A DNA stretch of 64,000 bases from Rhodococcus sp. KRD197 (GCF_017168235.1 NZ_JABFAO010000004.1:153595-217594), one strand, 5' to 3'; positions 35,489-45,017 are shown, counted from the first letter of the stretch. Program-made: numbers and translations. Notes: a model not told the origin generated them from the sequence alone.

Positions 35489-37957
35489 TCACAGAGATGT
35501 AGGTGGCGGAAACGCTCGGCGTACGCGAAGCGACCGGGCCAGGTGATCTCGTTGCTCGATGACCAATCGGCGCAGTGCAGCGGGCGCCCACTCGTGTTCA
35601 TCCAACCACGCATCCGCGGCTGAGGTCGAGTCCTGTTGGGGGAACAGCCCGATGACGAGCCGACGCGCGATCTCGATGCTCCGACTCGACCACAATCGCG
35701 CAATCACCTCGTAGTACCGCCTGTCGTACGGCGCAAGGAGATCGCGCCGTCCTCCTGCTCGAAAGCCCTCGACGGTGGCGTCGACCGCGTCGTTGGACAA
35801 CCCGTCGGAATCGATCAGGTCGGACCACGCCCGCGCTTTCGCTTCGGGTGTGGGTTGCGCAGCGATCGCCGCCCGATACGAGTTCCGTCCGGAGGCCGTT
35901 CCGTCCGTTTCGAGTTCACCGTCGAGTCTGCTCGTGGTGGCCAGTCCGTTCGCGCTCAGCGACTTCAGTAGCATACACCGCTGCTCGGGATCGAGGTCGA
36001 GGCCTTCGAGCGGAAGGGTGCCGTCGAGTACGCGATCGATCTGGCCGGACCGTGCATCGGACACCTGCGCCGCCGCGGCCACCGCGCGAAGCCAGGTGAT
36101 CTGCTCGTCGCTGCCGGGATCGGCCGTTTCGAGATGTGTCCAGCAGGTGGCCAGCCAATCCTGCGCCGGTTGTTCGGGCTCGTCGAGATAGTGATCGAGT
36201 GCGTAGCGAGTATTGGTGACCGCAGCGCCGAGGAGTGCGACCTTGTTCTCCGCGGCGGCGAAGGTCGACGCGATCTCGATGTAGGTCCGCGGGTCGAGTT
36301 CGGCGTCGCGGGTGGCGTTCCACAGAGCCGACCAGATCAACCCGCGGGCAAGAGGGTCGGTGACGCGGTCGAGCGAGGATCGAATCGTCCGGAGCGAACG
36401 GTCGTCGAGACGAATCTTGGCGTAGGTGAGGTCGTCATCGTTGAGTAGAACGAGTGCGGCGCTCGGCAATTCGATCGGGGTGCTTGCGGCGGTGATGTCG
36501 ATCTCGCGGCGCTCGGTACGGACGAGATCGCCTTCGGAATCGAAGTCGTAGAGGCCGACAGCGAGGCGATGCGGACGCGGATCGCTCTGCTCGATCGACG
36601 AGCCCGTGTACGACAGTGTCGATACGCCGCTGGTCTGCAGCCACGCGGCGGCCCAATCGTCCGGGTTTCGTCCCGACGCGGCCGAGGCGTGCGTCAGGAA
36701 ATCCGCGAGTGTGGTGTTGGAAAAGGCGAACTCGGCGAAGTATCGGCGTGACGCTTCGAAGAATGCATCCTCGCCGACGTATGCGGCGAGCTGCTTGAGG
36801 ACGCTTGCGCCTTTGGCATAGGTGATGCCGTCGAAGTTCAGGTTGGCGGCTTCGAGGTCGGGGATGTCGGCGACGATCGGATGCGTGGTCGGGAGTTGGT
36901 CCTGCAGGTACGCCCACGCTTTGCGACGATTGGCGAAGCTCACCCACGCATCGGTGAATCGCGTTGCATGCGCGCAGGTGTAGGCGCCCATGAAGTCCGC
37001 GAACGACTCTTTGAGCCAGAGATCGTCCCACCACTCCATGGTGACGAGATCGCCGAACCACATGTGTGCCATCTCGTGCAGGATGGTGTTGGCGCGTTGC
37101 TCGTACTGCGCTTGCGTTGCAGCAGAACGAAAGACGTACGACTCGGTGAAGGTGACGAGCCCTGGATTCTCCATCGCACCGAGGTTGTACTCGGGAACGA
37201 AGATCTGATCGTACTTTCCGAACGGGTAGGGAAAGCCGAATGTGTCGTGGTAGAAGTCCAGTCCTTGGGCCGTGATGTCGAAGATGTCATCGGCATCGAA
37301 GTGTTCTGCCAGCGAGGCGCGGCACAGAGCCGCGAGCGGGACGGTCAGATCACCTCTCGTCCATGAGGACTCGGCGCGATGATAGGGCCCTGCGGCGATG
37401 GCGGTGATGTACGTGGAGATGGGTAGCGTCGGGGCGAATGTGACAGTTTCACCCGACCGTGTGCCGGTCCGATTGGAGAGCACCTCCCATTCCGCGGGGG
37501 CGCTCACCTCGAATGTGAACGTGGCCTTGATGTCGGGCTGCTCGAACCCGGCGAACACGCGTCTGGCATCGGCGGGTTCGTACTGGGTGTAGAGGTACAC
37601 GTTCTCGTCCACAGGATCGAAAAAACGATGCAGTCCCTCACCTGATCTGCTGTACCGAGCGAGGGCGTCGACGACGACGGTGTTGTGTGCATCCAGGCCG
37701 ACGAGTTGAATGCGTGAGCCATCGTGATCCACCGGGGCGGACGCTTCGTTGACGGTAACCGCCGACACCTCGGGGCCGATGAAGTCCAACCAGGTCGACG
37801 CGGTGGTGGCGTCGAACGTGACGGTGGTTCGCGTTGCGAAAGTGTCCGTCTCGGGATCGGCTGCGCCTCGCAGATCCAACTCGACGCGATAGGCGACATT
37901 GGTGATGTGGCGCGATCGGCGTCGTGTCTCGGTCCGGGTGAGGTTCGCAGTATTCAC
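35489..37957 (-). CDS. pepN: Aminopeptidase N (M1 family)
   Basis: An 822-residue zinc metallopeptidase removing N-terminal residues from peptides. The exopeptidase motif is YNLGAMENPGLVTFTESYVF, zinc ligands are in NTILHEMAHMWFGDLVTMEW (HExxH) with the third ligand Glu in DDLWLKESFADFMGAYTC, and the catalytic Tyr region is ITYAKGASVLKQLAAYVG. The ERAP1-like C-terminal domain completes the length. Start GTG 37957 (VNTANLTRTETRRRSRHIT) fits the actinobacterial PepN N-terminus; a TTG 15 codons upstream is in frame but less likely. Cytoplasmic; convergent with the 34-aa peptide. Confidence 0.95.
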   Translation of the reverse strand: MNTANLTRTETRRRSRHITNVAYRVELDLRGAADPETDTFATRTTVTFDATTASTWLDFIGPEVSAVTVNEASAPVDHDGSRIQLVGLDAHNTVVVDALARYSRSGEGLHRFFDPVDENVYLYTQYEPADARRVFAGFEQPDIKATFTFEVSAPAEWEVLSNRTGTRSGETVTFAPTLPISTYITAIAAGPYHRAESSWTRGDLTVPLAALCRASLAEHFDADDIFDITAQGLDFYHDTFGFPYPFGKYDQIFVPEYNLGAMENPGLVTFTESYVFRSAATQAQYEQRANTILHEMAHMWFGDLVTMEWWDDLWLKESFADFMGAYTCAHATRFTDAWVSFANRRKAWAYLQDQLPTTHPIVADIPDLEAANLNFDGITYAKGASVLKQLAAYVGEDAFFEASRRYFAEFAFSNTTLADFLTHASAASGRNPDDWAAAWLQTSGVSTLSYTGSSIEQSDPRPHRLAVGLYDFDSEGDLVRTERREIDITAASTPIELPSAALVLLNDDDLTYAKIRLDDRSLRTIRSSLDRVTDPLARGLIWSALWNATRDAELDPRTYIEIASTFAAAENKVALLGAAVTNTRYALDHYLDEPEQPAQDWLATCWTHLETADPGSDEQITWLRAVAAAAQVSDARSGQIDRVLDGTLPLEGLDLDPEQRCMLLKSLSANGLATTSRLDGELETDGTASGRNSYRAAIAAQPTPEAKARAWSDLIDSDGLSNDAVDATVEGFRAGGRRDLLAPYDRRYYEVIARLWSSRSIEIARRLVIGLFPQQDSTSAADAWLDEHEWAPAALRRLVIEQRDHLARSLRVRRAFPPPTSL

Positions 37958-38022
37958 GAGTTCCAGGGTATGCGTCGTCACCGGTTCGCACCGGCACGTC
38001 AATCAAGGTTGACGGAACCCGG

Positions 38023-38042
38023 GTGTCAACGTACGTTGACAC
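38023..38042 (+). promoter_or_regulatory. Perfect 20-bp palindrome before the HTH/Clp_N pair
   Basis: GTGTCAACGTACGTTGACAC is a perfect palindrome, ending 2 nt before the ATG at 38045. A related imperfect site, GTCAAtcaaggTTGAC, lies at 37998-38013. The pair of TTGAC half-sites facing each other next to a small HTH gene suggests an autoregulatory operator. It also lies in the divergent gap to pepN. Confidence 0.75.
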
Positions 38043-38044
38043 TC

Positions 38045-38254
38045 ATGACCGAAGCGACAACACTCGCGGCCGCAGCCGGTAGTCCGGATCCGAAGGAGGG
38101 TCTACGGGCCGTCCTTGCGCTCCGTCGTCTACTCGAGCGACTGGAGGCAATTCAGGTACGCAACGCCCGACGGCAGGGGTGGTCGTGGCAATCGATCGCC
38201 GACTCGCTCGAAGTGAGCAAGCAAGCCGTGCACAAGAAGCACAACGGAAACTAG
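38045..38254 (+). CDS. Small helix-turn-helix regulator paired with Clp_N protein
   Basis: A 69-residue protein whose C-terminal half is a homeodomain-like HTH: GWSWQSIADSLEVSKQAVHK follows an alpha-helical segment ALRRLLERLEAIQVRNARRQ. The N-terminal 20 residues are Ala-rich. It begins right behind a perfect palindrome and is followed 11 nt later by a Clp_N-domain gene, a pairing I recall from other actinobacteria. It probably senses protein stress and represses its own operon; both ideas are inferences. Confidence 0.82.
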   Translation: MTEATTLAAAAGSPDPKEGLRAVLALRRLLERLEAIQVRNARRQGWSWQSIADSLEVSKQAVHKKHNGN

Positions 38255-38265
38255 GAGCGAGAAAA

Positions 38266-38805
38266 ATGTTCGAGAAGTTCACGAGTGATGCGCGTGAGGC
38301 TGTCATCGCAGCCCAGCGGGAAGCGCGACACCTGAAGGCGACACGAATCGAACCCGTTCACGTTTTTCTGGGTGTCATCGCATCGGCAAAGCCTGGGCTC
38401 CGTGACGCGTTGGAAGGTGAGGGGTACACCTCCGAGTCGGTGAGATCGAGGTTGTCCGACGGAATCGCGCTGGGTGACGGTGATTCGAAGGCGCTGGAAT
38501 CGATCGGTATCGATCTCGATGCGGTCCGCGCGAGCCTCGAAGCCACGTTCGGCGAAGGTGCGCTCGACCGACCCGCCGACGAGAAGCGGGGGTGGCTGCG
38601 TCGAAAGTCGGGGCACATCGCATTCGCGTCGGGCGCGAAGAAGGCACTGGAGCTGGCGTTGCGTGAGGCTATCGCGCACAAGGATTCGCAAATCCGCTGT
38701 GAGCACCTGCTGCTCGGCCTGCTTCGAGGCGCTGACGAAGGCTTCCTCGAGATCGTGCGCCAGCCTGATCGGCTGCGCGAGCGGATCGAATCCTTGGTCC
38801 CGTAG
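38266..38805 (+). CDS. Clp_N (double ClpA N-terminal repeat) domain protein
   Basis: A 179-residue protein made of the ClpC-type N-terminal domain: MFEKFTSDAREAVIAAQREA with RHLKATRIEPVHVFLGVIAS, then a second repeat HIAFASGAKKALELALREAI and SQIRCEHLLLGLLRGADEG. There is no AAA+ ATPase module, so it cannot unfold proteins alone. It may act as an adaptor or decoy for ClpC/ClpX, or bind ligands by the same domain. ATG preceded by AGGAGCGAG. Cotranscribed with the HTH gene. Confidence 0.85.
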   Translation: MFEKFTSDAREAVIAAQREARHLKATRIEPVHVFLGVIASAKPGLRDALEGEGYTSESVRSRLSDGIALGDGDSKALESIGIDLDAVRASLEATFGEGALDRPADEKRGWLRRKSGHIAFASGAKKALELALREAIAHKDSQIRCEHLLLGLLRGADEGFLEIVRQPDRLRERIESLVP

Positions 38806-38865
38806 TGGCACCGTCCCGGCGGCCATCCATGGCTACCGCGGCCCTCACCAACTAGGGTCTCTGGC

Positions 38866-39246
38866 ATGACATTTCTCGTACGGCTCGTCATCAACGCAGT
38901 CGCGATCTGGCTTGCAGCGCAGTGGGTCGACGGAATCGACCTCAGCAGCTCCGGGCGCGGTACCGGCTGGGATTTGATCGTCCTCGCGGGAATTGCGGCG
39001 GTGTTCACCATCGTGAACGCCTTCATCAAGCCGGTGGTGCAGTTGCTTTCACTTCCGCTTCTGATTCTGACGCTCGGGTTGTTCACCCTCGTCATCAATG
39101 CCCTGATGTTGATGTTGACGGCGTGGATCTCGACGGCGACCGATTACGGACTGTTGATCACCGGCTTCGGAGCGGCTTTCTGGGGCGCACTGATCATCTC
39201 GATCGTGAACTTCCTGCTGGGGGCATTCGTTCCCGACAAGCGCTAG
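38866..39246 (+). CDS. Phage-holin-family (holin 4 superfamily-like) membrane protein
   Basis: A 126-residue membrane protein with three to four helices ([56 protein letters not shown] and [18 protein letters not shown]). The [20 protein letters not shown] segment is the hallmark of the chromosomal phage_holin_4_2-type family, which is found widely without phages, so it does not indicate a prophage. ATG start; its TAG overlaps the menA stop region by 4 nt convergently. Confidence 0.8.
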   Translation: MTFLVRLVINAVAIWLAAQWVDGIDLSSSGRGTGWDLIVLAGIAAVFTIVNAFIKPVVQLLSLPLLILTLGLFTLVINALMLMLTAWISTATDYGLLITGFGAAFWGALIISIVNFLLGAFVPDKR

Positions 39247-40112
39247 GCGAACGCCAGCGCAGCTCCAGTCGCGAGACCCCACACCAACATCGCGAGCCCG
39301 GAGTCGCGGAGGGCAGGAATGAGCGCCAACCCTGTCTCGCCGGCACGTACCGGCTTGTTCGCGCGTACTGCCAGCGGTAGCGCGAGCAGCGCCACCAACG
39401 CCCACGGCGTCCTCGCGACGAGTGCAACCGTCACCGCGAACGGGATGATCATCAGCGCGAGATGAACCATCCGCGTGCGGGCATCGCCCAACCGCACCGC
39501 GAGGGTGTGTTTGCCGGAGGCGGGATCGGTGTCGATGTCACGCAGATTGTTCGCCACCAGTACCGCGCTGGAATACGACCCGACGGCGATCGCAGCGACG
39601 AGACCCACCCAGTCGACTCGCTCTGCCTGCACGAATTGGGTTCCTAGCACTGCGACAAGACCGAAGAATACGAAGACCGCAACTTCGCCGAGCCCGCTGT
39701 ACCCGTACGGCTTCTTCCCTCCCGTGTAGAACCACGCACCCGCGATGCACACGACGCCGACGAGGACGAGCCACCACGCCGTCGTCGCGGCGAGAACCAG
39801 ACCGGCGACGCCGCCGACTGCGAGGCATCCAACGGCGGCGGCTTTGACCGATGCTGGAGTCGCTGCACCCGAGCCGACGAGCCGCATCGGCCCGACCCGG
39901 TCGTCATCGGTGCCGCGAATGCCGTCGGAGTAGTCGTTGGCGAAGTTGACGCCGATGATGAGCGCCAGCGAGACCGTCAGTGCCAGTAGCGCCTTCCACC
40001 ACACCGCATCCCCGAGTGAGGCTGCCGCACCGGTTCCGACGAGGACGGGAGCAATGGCGTTGGGGAGAGTGCGCGGGCGTGCGCCTTCGATCCATTCAGC
40101 AGTGGTGGCCAT
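39243..40112 (-). CDS. menA: 1,4-dihydroxy-2-naphthoate polyprenyltransferase
   Basis: A 289-residue integral membrane prenyltransferase of the UbiA superfamily that joins the polyprenyl chain to 1,4-dihydroxy-2-naphthoate, giving demethylmenaquinone. The two Asp-rich motifs are [20 protein letters not shown] and [20 protein letters not shown]. Nine helices are expected, and hydrophobic segments fit. ATG start after CAACGC; single gene on the minus strand. It works downstream of MenB and upstream of MenG, both in this window. Confidence 0.96.
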   Translation of the reverse strand: MATTAEWIEGARPRTLPNAIAPVLVGTGAAASLGDAVWWKALLALTVSLALIIGVNFANDYSDGIRGTDDDRVGPMRLVGSGAATPASVKAAAVGCLAVGGVAGLVLAATTAWWLVLVGVVCIAGAWFYTGGKKPYGYSGLGEVAVFVFFGLVAVLGTQFVQAERVDWVGLVAAIAVGSYSSAVLVANNLRDIDTDPASGKHTLAVRLGDARTRMVHLALMIIPFAVTVALVARTPWALVALLALPLAVRANKPVRAGETGLALIPALRDSGLAMLVWGLATGAALAFA

Positions 40113-40161
40113 GCGTTGATCCTTGCGTATCGGGAACAGGCGCTACGCAAGAGGTCCCGGC

Positions 40162-41483
40162 TCAGGAGAACGGTAGTCGAGGGGGCGGGGGTAGCTGAAT
40201 GTGCGGCAGCTGGATCTGCGGTACGTCTATTCGAGGCAGGTTGAACGCAGGCGGTGGCGGTGGGGGAGGCCTGCGGGCGCGATATACCCCCGGGGCGAAT
40301 AGCCTCCGGACGAATAGCCTCCGGAGGAATAGCCTCCGGAATCGCCTGCCACTTTGCCGTCGAGCGCCGGTGGCGGAGTGGGCGGCGGCGGAGCCGGCGG
40401 TGGTGTGTCGGCGGCAGGGGAGCTCGTGGACGACGTGGCGCGGGTGGTCGACGCGCTGGTCCCGACGGTTACCGCGTCCTCGACGGAGGTGTCGGGGGTT
40501 CCGGTGACCGAGTGATCCGCCGGAGGCGACGGCCACAGTATCCAGGACAGAAACCCGAGAGCGACTATCGACGGCAGCCCGAACCGCAGCAATGGCGTCA
40601 ACATGGTTTTCGCGCTTCTGCGTGAGGTGGCGGGGGCAACCGGACGCGTTCCATCCACCCGGCTGGCATACAAAGCGGCGCCTTGCGCGGCAATGAACTC
40701 CGGATCGGGCGGTGCGAAAACCGGAATGCCGAGGTAACGCTGCAGTACCTCTTCGATGAGGGGGATGTGTGCTCCACCACCGATTGTCACGACCACCTCG
40801 GGAGGGATCTCACTCATCTCGGCGAGATCGCGCAGTGCTATCGCAGACCGCTCCGCGGAGCGGATGATCTGAAGCTCGAACATGCGCCGGTCCATCAGCC
40901 GGAACCGACCGTCCGAGGTCTGCGTCGCCTGGTGTGTGGAGAGGGCTTCCTTGATCTCGCGGCTGAAATCGAGGAGAGAGTTCTCTTCCTCCGACGTGCG
41001 CGGCACCGCGAGTATGTCGAGCGTCAACAGGTGGTCGCGGACAGTGTCGTCGATGTGGGCTCCGCTGAAATCACGTAACCGAGTCGCCGCGTAGATGGTG
41101 CCGCTCTCGACGTCCGCGATCGTCATCTCGAGCCCGGATGCACCCAAGTCGTAGATGGCGACAGTGCGATACGCGAAATCTGGATCCGTTCGCAGCTTCT
41201 CGATCGTCCCGGCTATCTCCGAAATGATGTGTACCTCGGAGACGTATTCCTCGACCAGCGCGGTCTTCAGTTTCGCGCTGTGATCGGGGTCGGGGAATGC
41301 GACACCGAGTGAATGCGGAGCATCGGGACGGTCGACGATCGTGCGGATGGCGTGCGCGACATCCTCTGCATCGGGTACCGGCCCCGCGAACGGGAACCAT
41401 TCGACCGAGAACTCCTGCCCGTCGGAGGTTCGGACCGCGCGGATTCCGCTCGAGCCCATGGACATGCCGACCGACGACATCAT
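40162..41483 (-). CDS. Hsp70-like actin-fold membrane protein with apparent -1 frameshift in its tail
   Basis: Residues 1-300 are an Hsp70-type actin ATPase fold: VGMSMGSSGIRAV start, VAIYDLGASGLEMTIADV (phosphate loop), VVVTIGGGAHIPLIEEVL and DPEFIAAQGAALYAS. There is no substrate-binding domain. Then a membrane helix (GLPSIVALGFLSWILWP) and a Ser/Thr/Pro-rich exterior with three GGYSS repeats. In the starting frame it ends at 40227 with an odd tail (HRHRLRSTCLE); in the -1 frame, entered at the G5 run (40287-40291), it reads on to 40162 as PPPPPPPAFNLPRIDVPQIQ, then LPHIQLPPPPRLPFS, which has protein-like composition. Either a true -1 event or an error in the run would give ~440 residues. 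Confidence 0.75.
40296..40340 (-). repeat. Three 15-bp tandem repeats encoding GGYSS
   Basis: Units 40296-40310 and 40311-40325 are identical and 40326-40340 differs at one base. On the minus strand they encode Gly-Gly-Tyr-Ser-Ser/Pro repeats in the outer tail of the Hsp70-like protein, right before the frameshift run. Confidence 0.9.
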
Positions 41484-41666
41484 GGCTGCTCGTGGCCTCC
41501 CATCCCCATTCGTGCGCGGCAACTGAGCGCATCTCCGCGTTGCATTCCGGCCCACCATACCGTCTCACAGTCTGTTTTCCGATCCTTAACATACTGAAAG
41601 GACGCAACAGTGCCTGCTACCGGTACGTCTGTGGGTGTTCGGGTGCCAGCGTGGAACCACCAAGGG

Positions 41667-42440
41667 CTACAGGGGCAATTGCGTCTCCGTGAGTCCGGGG
41701 CCGCCGCCGACTCGCCTGAACCACTCGCGGCCGAAGACGAGTTCGAGTGTCTCCGGTGGCATGGCCAAGAATGGCCCGAAGTCGCCGATCTGCGTTGCGT
41801 GCGCCTCCATGGCCTGCCGCTTGGGCCCCATGACGCTACTGACGTCGACGATGGTGGTGATCTCCGATGCGGGCAGCCCGAATGTCTCCACATCCTGGGG
41901 AGCATCCTCCTCCGACCAGGACGGATTCGCCGCGATCAACTGCTTCATGTGATCGCGGTTGGTCGTCGTCTCGTAGAGGTGTTCGGTACCTGCAAACTCT
42001 GCGGCGCGGAGGCCGACGAAGTGAACCTTGATGTGGTCGGGGTGGCCGTATCCTCCGTTGGGGTCATAGATGGTGAGGACGTCAGCGTTCTCCTCCCGCA
42101 GTACATCGGCGAGCTTGCGCGCCGCAGAGTCGACGTCGGCATTGCAGAACGCAGCGGGGTCGTCGTTCTCGGGCGTGCCCGCCATGCCGGAATCGGGGTA
42201 GCCGAGCAGGACGATGCGGTGCACTCCCAGCGCCTGAGCGGACCTCGCCAACTCGTTCTCCCGCCGCTCGGCCAGAGTCTCGCCCTCGGCGAGAATGTTC
42301 TCGGGGCTCTCACCGCGCGAGCCGTCGGTGGCAGTGACCAGCACGACGCGGTGGCCTGCATCCGCGGCCAGGCGCATGATCCCGCCAGTGGTGAAGACCT
42401 CGTCGTCGGGGTGGGCATGGAAGCAGACCAGTGTGCTCAT
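41667..42440 (-). CDS. PIG-L/LmbE-family deacetylase
   Basis: A 257-residue zinc deacetylase of the MshB/Mca/LmbE type. The metal motif CFHAHPDDEVFTTGGIMRLA (HPDDE) is at the N-terminus, the second ligand in GYGHPDHIKVHFVGLRAA, with LVTATDGSRGESPENILAEG between them. Proteins of this family remove an acetyl from GlcNAc-linked small molecules; mycothiol-pathway members MshB and Mca are known but normally have further conserved segments, so this is left as a general family member. ATG start; it sits between the Hsp70-like gene and menE. Confidence 0.88.
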   Translation of the reverse strand: MSTLVCFHAHPDDEVFTTGGIMRLAADAGHRVVLVTATDGSRGESPENILAEGETLAERRENELARSAQALGVHRIVLLGYPDSGMAGTPENDDPAAFCNADVDSAARKLADVLREENADVLTIYDPNGGYGHPDHIKVHFVGLRAAEFAGTEHLYETTTNRDHMKQLIAANPSWSEEDAPQDVETFGLPASEITTIVDVSSVMGPKRQAMEAHATQIGDFGPFLAMPPETLELVFGREWFRRVGGGPGLTETQLPL

Positions 42441-42488
42441 GTACGCGATGCTTCCACGCCCGGGGCTTTCAGGTCACTCGGTGGTGAT

Positions 42489-43634
42489 TCACACCGCGGG
42501 CCGGCGGGGCGCGAGCGCTGCCCGCAACGCCGACCGATCGATCTTTCCAGGCCCCTTGGTGGGCAGCGTTTCCACGATGTACAACTCCCGCGGCACAGCC
42601 GTGGCGTCGAGCGTGAGCGCCACATGTGCGCGCAGGTCCGCCAACGTCACTGCCGCCGAAGCGACGATCGCCACCGCGACTCGCTCGCCCAGGCGTTCGT
42701 CGGGCAAGCCGACCACCGCGCATTCGCGCACCGCAGGATGCGTTGCGACCGCGGCTTCGACGACCTGGGGCACGATTGTCAGTCCGCCGGTGGAGATGGC
42801 CTCGTCGAGCCTGCCGGTAATCGACAGCACACCCTCGCTCAGCACTCCGGCGTCGTCCGTGCGAAAACGCCCTGCGTCGGCGAAAGCCGGATGATTCGGC
42901 ATCCCGCGGTAGCCGAGCGCGACCGTCGAGCCGCCGAGCACCACCCGGCCGTCGACGATCCAGATCTTCACCCCGCGGAGCGGCACACCGTCGTAGACAC
43001 ACCCGCCTGCGGTCTCGCTCATGCCGTAGGTACGCACCACGTTGATCCCGGCCGCCTCCGCGCGTTCTCGCAACGGCACCGGTGTAGCGGCCCCGCCGAG
43101 CAGCACCGCATCCAGCTCCGCCAACGCCTCCGTCGCCGCCGGGTCGCCGAGCGCCTTGACCAGCTGCGTCGGCACCAGGGACGTGTACCGACGCCCCGAC
43201 ATCCGCGCGACCGCCGCCGGCAACTGCGACGGGTCGAAACCGTCGGAGACGTCCAGTATCTCGGGCCGCGTCCCGGCCAGAACACTGCGCAGGAGCACCT
43301 GCAATCCCGCGATGTGATGAGCCGGCAGGGCCAACACCCAACTGCCCGGCCCGCCGAGCCGATCGTGTGTAGCGGTGCCGCTCGCTCGTAGTGCGTCGGC
43401 CGACAACATCGCACCCTTGGGGGTCCCGGTGGTACCGGACGTCGCGACGACGAGCGCGGCCTCGGGCTGGATCGGCGAACCGGGAGACAGCGCGCCGCGC
43501 AGACGTCCCGCTTCTCTTTCGTCACCGGCGGGCACCGGCAGCACCGCCTCGGAGTTCCCGTCGAGAATCGATGAGAGTTGCGGCAGCAGTTCCGCCACAG
43601 CCGGGCCGGTGGGCACGGACATTTCACGGAGCAT
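42489..43634 (-). CDS. menE: o-Succinylbenzoate-CoA ligase
   Basis: A 381-residue adenylate-forming enzyme activating o-succinylbenzoate for MenB. Motifs: VATSGTTGTPKGAMLSADAL (P-loop-like A3), RTYGMSETAGGCVYDGVPL (A5), GRLDEAISTGGLTIVPQVVE (A8) and PGKIDRSALRAALAP (A10 lysine). Shorter than many acyl-CoA ligases, as typical for actinobacterial MenE. ATG 43634 chosen; GTG 43640 two codons earlier is also possible. Divergent from the unknown gene at 43680. Confidence 0.93.
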   Translation of the reverse strand: MLREMSVPTGPAVAELLPQLSSILDGNSEAVLPVPAGDEREAGRLRGALSPGSPIQPEAALVVATSGTTGTPKGAMLSADALRASGTATHDRLGGPGSWVLALPAHHIAGLQVLLRSVLAGTRPEILDVSDGFDPSQLPAAVARMSGRRYTSLVPTQLVKALGDPAATEALAELDAVLLGGAATPVPLRERAEAAGINVVRTYGMSETAGGCVYDGVPLRGVKIWIVDGRVVLGGSTVALGYRGMPNHPAFADAGRFRTDDAGVLSEGVLSITGRLDEAISTGGLTIVPQVVEAAVATHPAVRECAVVGLPDERLGERVAVAIVASAAVTLADLRAHVALTLDATAVPRELYIVETLPTKGPGKIDRSALRAALAPRRPAV

Positions 43635-43679
43635 GCTCACTCGGACCAGCCTAGACGCGAGCTGTGGGACAGTTGAACC

Positions 43680-45017
43680 GTGGAGTTCGACGAGATCGGC
43701 GGGGGTCGCAGCAGCATCGACGAGGCGGTCGCTGCCGCGTTGTCGTCTCTGGACTCGATCGATCCGGCGACGGCGGCCGATGCCCAACTCGGGTGGGAGG
43801 GGCTGCGCGGCCTCTCGCCCCCGGCCGGACCGACGCAGAGCTCGGTGCAGACATTTCTCTGGCAACACCTCGTCGAGATCGCCGAGGACCCCGAGCGGGC
43901 CTGGGAGATCGCGCTGGCGCTCGCCGAGCTGCTGGACCGTCTGGGGCATGCGCGCTACGCGGACATCGCTCGCAGCCCACGCACCCGGGCACTCCTCGAC
44001 AACACCGATGACGCGGGCAGGCAGTCGGAGATCGCCGACGCGGTCGCCGCGTCGGGAATAGGCCCGCCGGACACCGATCTCATCACCTGGCAGGACACTC
44101 CCGAGGGTCCCGAACTGGCCGTCGTGAGTCTGATCGGTGAGACCCTCGAAGTGGCGACGATTGCGGGTGAGTTCGCGCCGAGCCGAGTCGGCGGACGGCC
44201 TCTTCGCGATGGCGCGGTCGCTGCCAAGCGTCGCCGCCTCACCGATTCGGTGCTGCGCTCCGAACGTGCGGGCGGCGTACTCATCGAGCAGCTACTCGAT
44301 CACCGCATCATGTTGTGGACGCGATACAGCCCGCCGCGGATCGAGCTCTACCGCGATACAGCCGAAGTGCTGCACGAGGCCGTCGAACCGGCCTACTCCT
44401 GTGTGCGAAGACTCGAGGGCCTGCTCGCCCTCGTCGGCGACGGTATCGACCTGACCGAGCGCGGATATCTGCCCGGCGCCGTGGTCGAGCGAGCCCTCGG
44501 CACCCTGTGGACGCCGAGCGAGTGGCCCTTCCCGCCGGGAGAGGAGATCGACACCGTGCCCGTACTGCGGGTGCGACGGCTGTTGCGCAGGCTCGGTCTG
44601 GTCCGTCGGCATCACGGCCGACTGCTGCCGACGGCCAGGGCACGCGGAATGAGCGCCGACCGCATGTGGACGACACTGATCGGCGGATTCGTCGGCACCG
44701 CCTACCACCCGGACACCATTGCCGCGGAAGTCGTGTTCGCCGATATCGCCCGCGGCGCACCTCCTGCGGGGGAGGCCGAGCTGCTCACCGAAATACTCAC
44801 CGCCGAGGGGTGGACGCACCACGGTGGACCTGTCCCGAGCGAGAGTGTCGGGCCGCTCGCCGGGGACGTTCTCGCCGATCTCACCGCGCTCGGTGCGTTC
44901 ACCTACGACGCCACCCGCCGGGGCAGCTCCACAACGGTCCCGTCGCCCGACGGAGTGCGCCTCGGCGCCGCTCTGTTGCGGCACCGTTTGTTACACACCC
45001 AAATGCCCAGCCTGTAA
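43680..45017 (+). CDS. Hypothetical protein, 445 aa, possible C-terminal winged-helix segment
   Basis: Cytoplasmic, acidic, no signal peptide. The N-terminal ~300 residues are helical with several charged stretches; near residue 258 a segment DLTERGYLPGAVVERALGTL and then VRRLLRRLGLVRRHHGRLLP (with TARARGM) resembles the helical/winged-helix module seen at the end of some uncharacterised actinobacterial proteins. The remaining 110 residues are a helical tail. GTG start only 45 nt from menE on the other strand. I do not recognise the family. Confidence 0.75.
   Translation: MEFDEIGGGRSSIDEAVAAALSSLDSIDPATAADAQLGWEGLRGLSPPAGPTQSSVQTFLWQHLVEIAEDPERAWEIALALAELLDRLGHARYADIARSPRTRALLDNTDDAGRQSEIADAVAASGIGPPDTDLITWQDTPEGPELAVVSLIGETLEVATIAGEFAPSRVGGRPLRDGAVAAKRRRLTDSVLRSERAGGVLIEQLLDHRIMLWTRYSPPRIELYRDTAEVLHEAVEPAYSCVRRLEGLLALVGDGIDLTERGYLPGAVVERALGTLWTPSEWPFPPGEEIDTVPVLRVRRLLRRLGLVRRHHGRLLPTARARGMSADRMWTTLIGGFVGTAYHPDTIAAEVVFADIARGAPPAGEAELLTEILTAEGWTHHGGPVPSESVGPLAGDVLADLTALGAFTYDATRRGSSTTVPSPDGVRLGAALLRHRLLHTQMPSL

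Noticed and set aside
38866..39246. Holin-family protein as a prophage remnant
   Set aside because: The phage_holin_4_2 family is common as a resident chromosomal membrane protein; no other phage gene is present.
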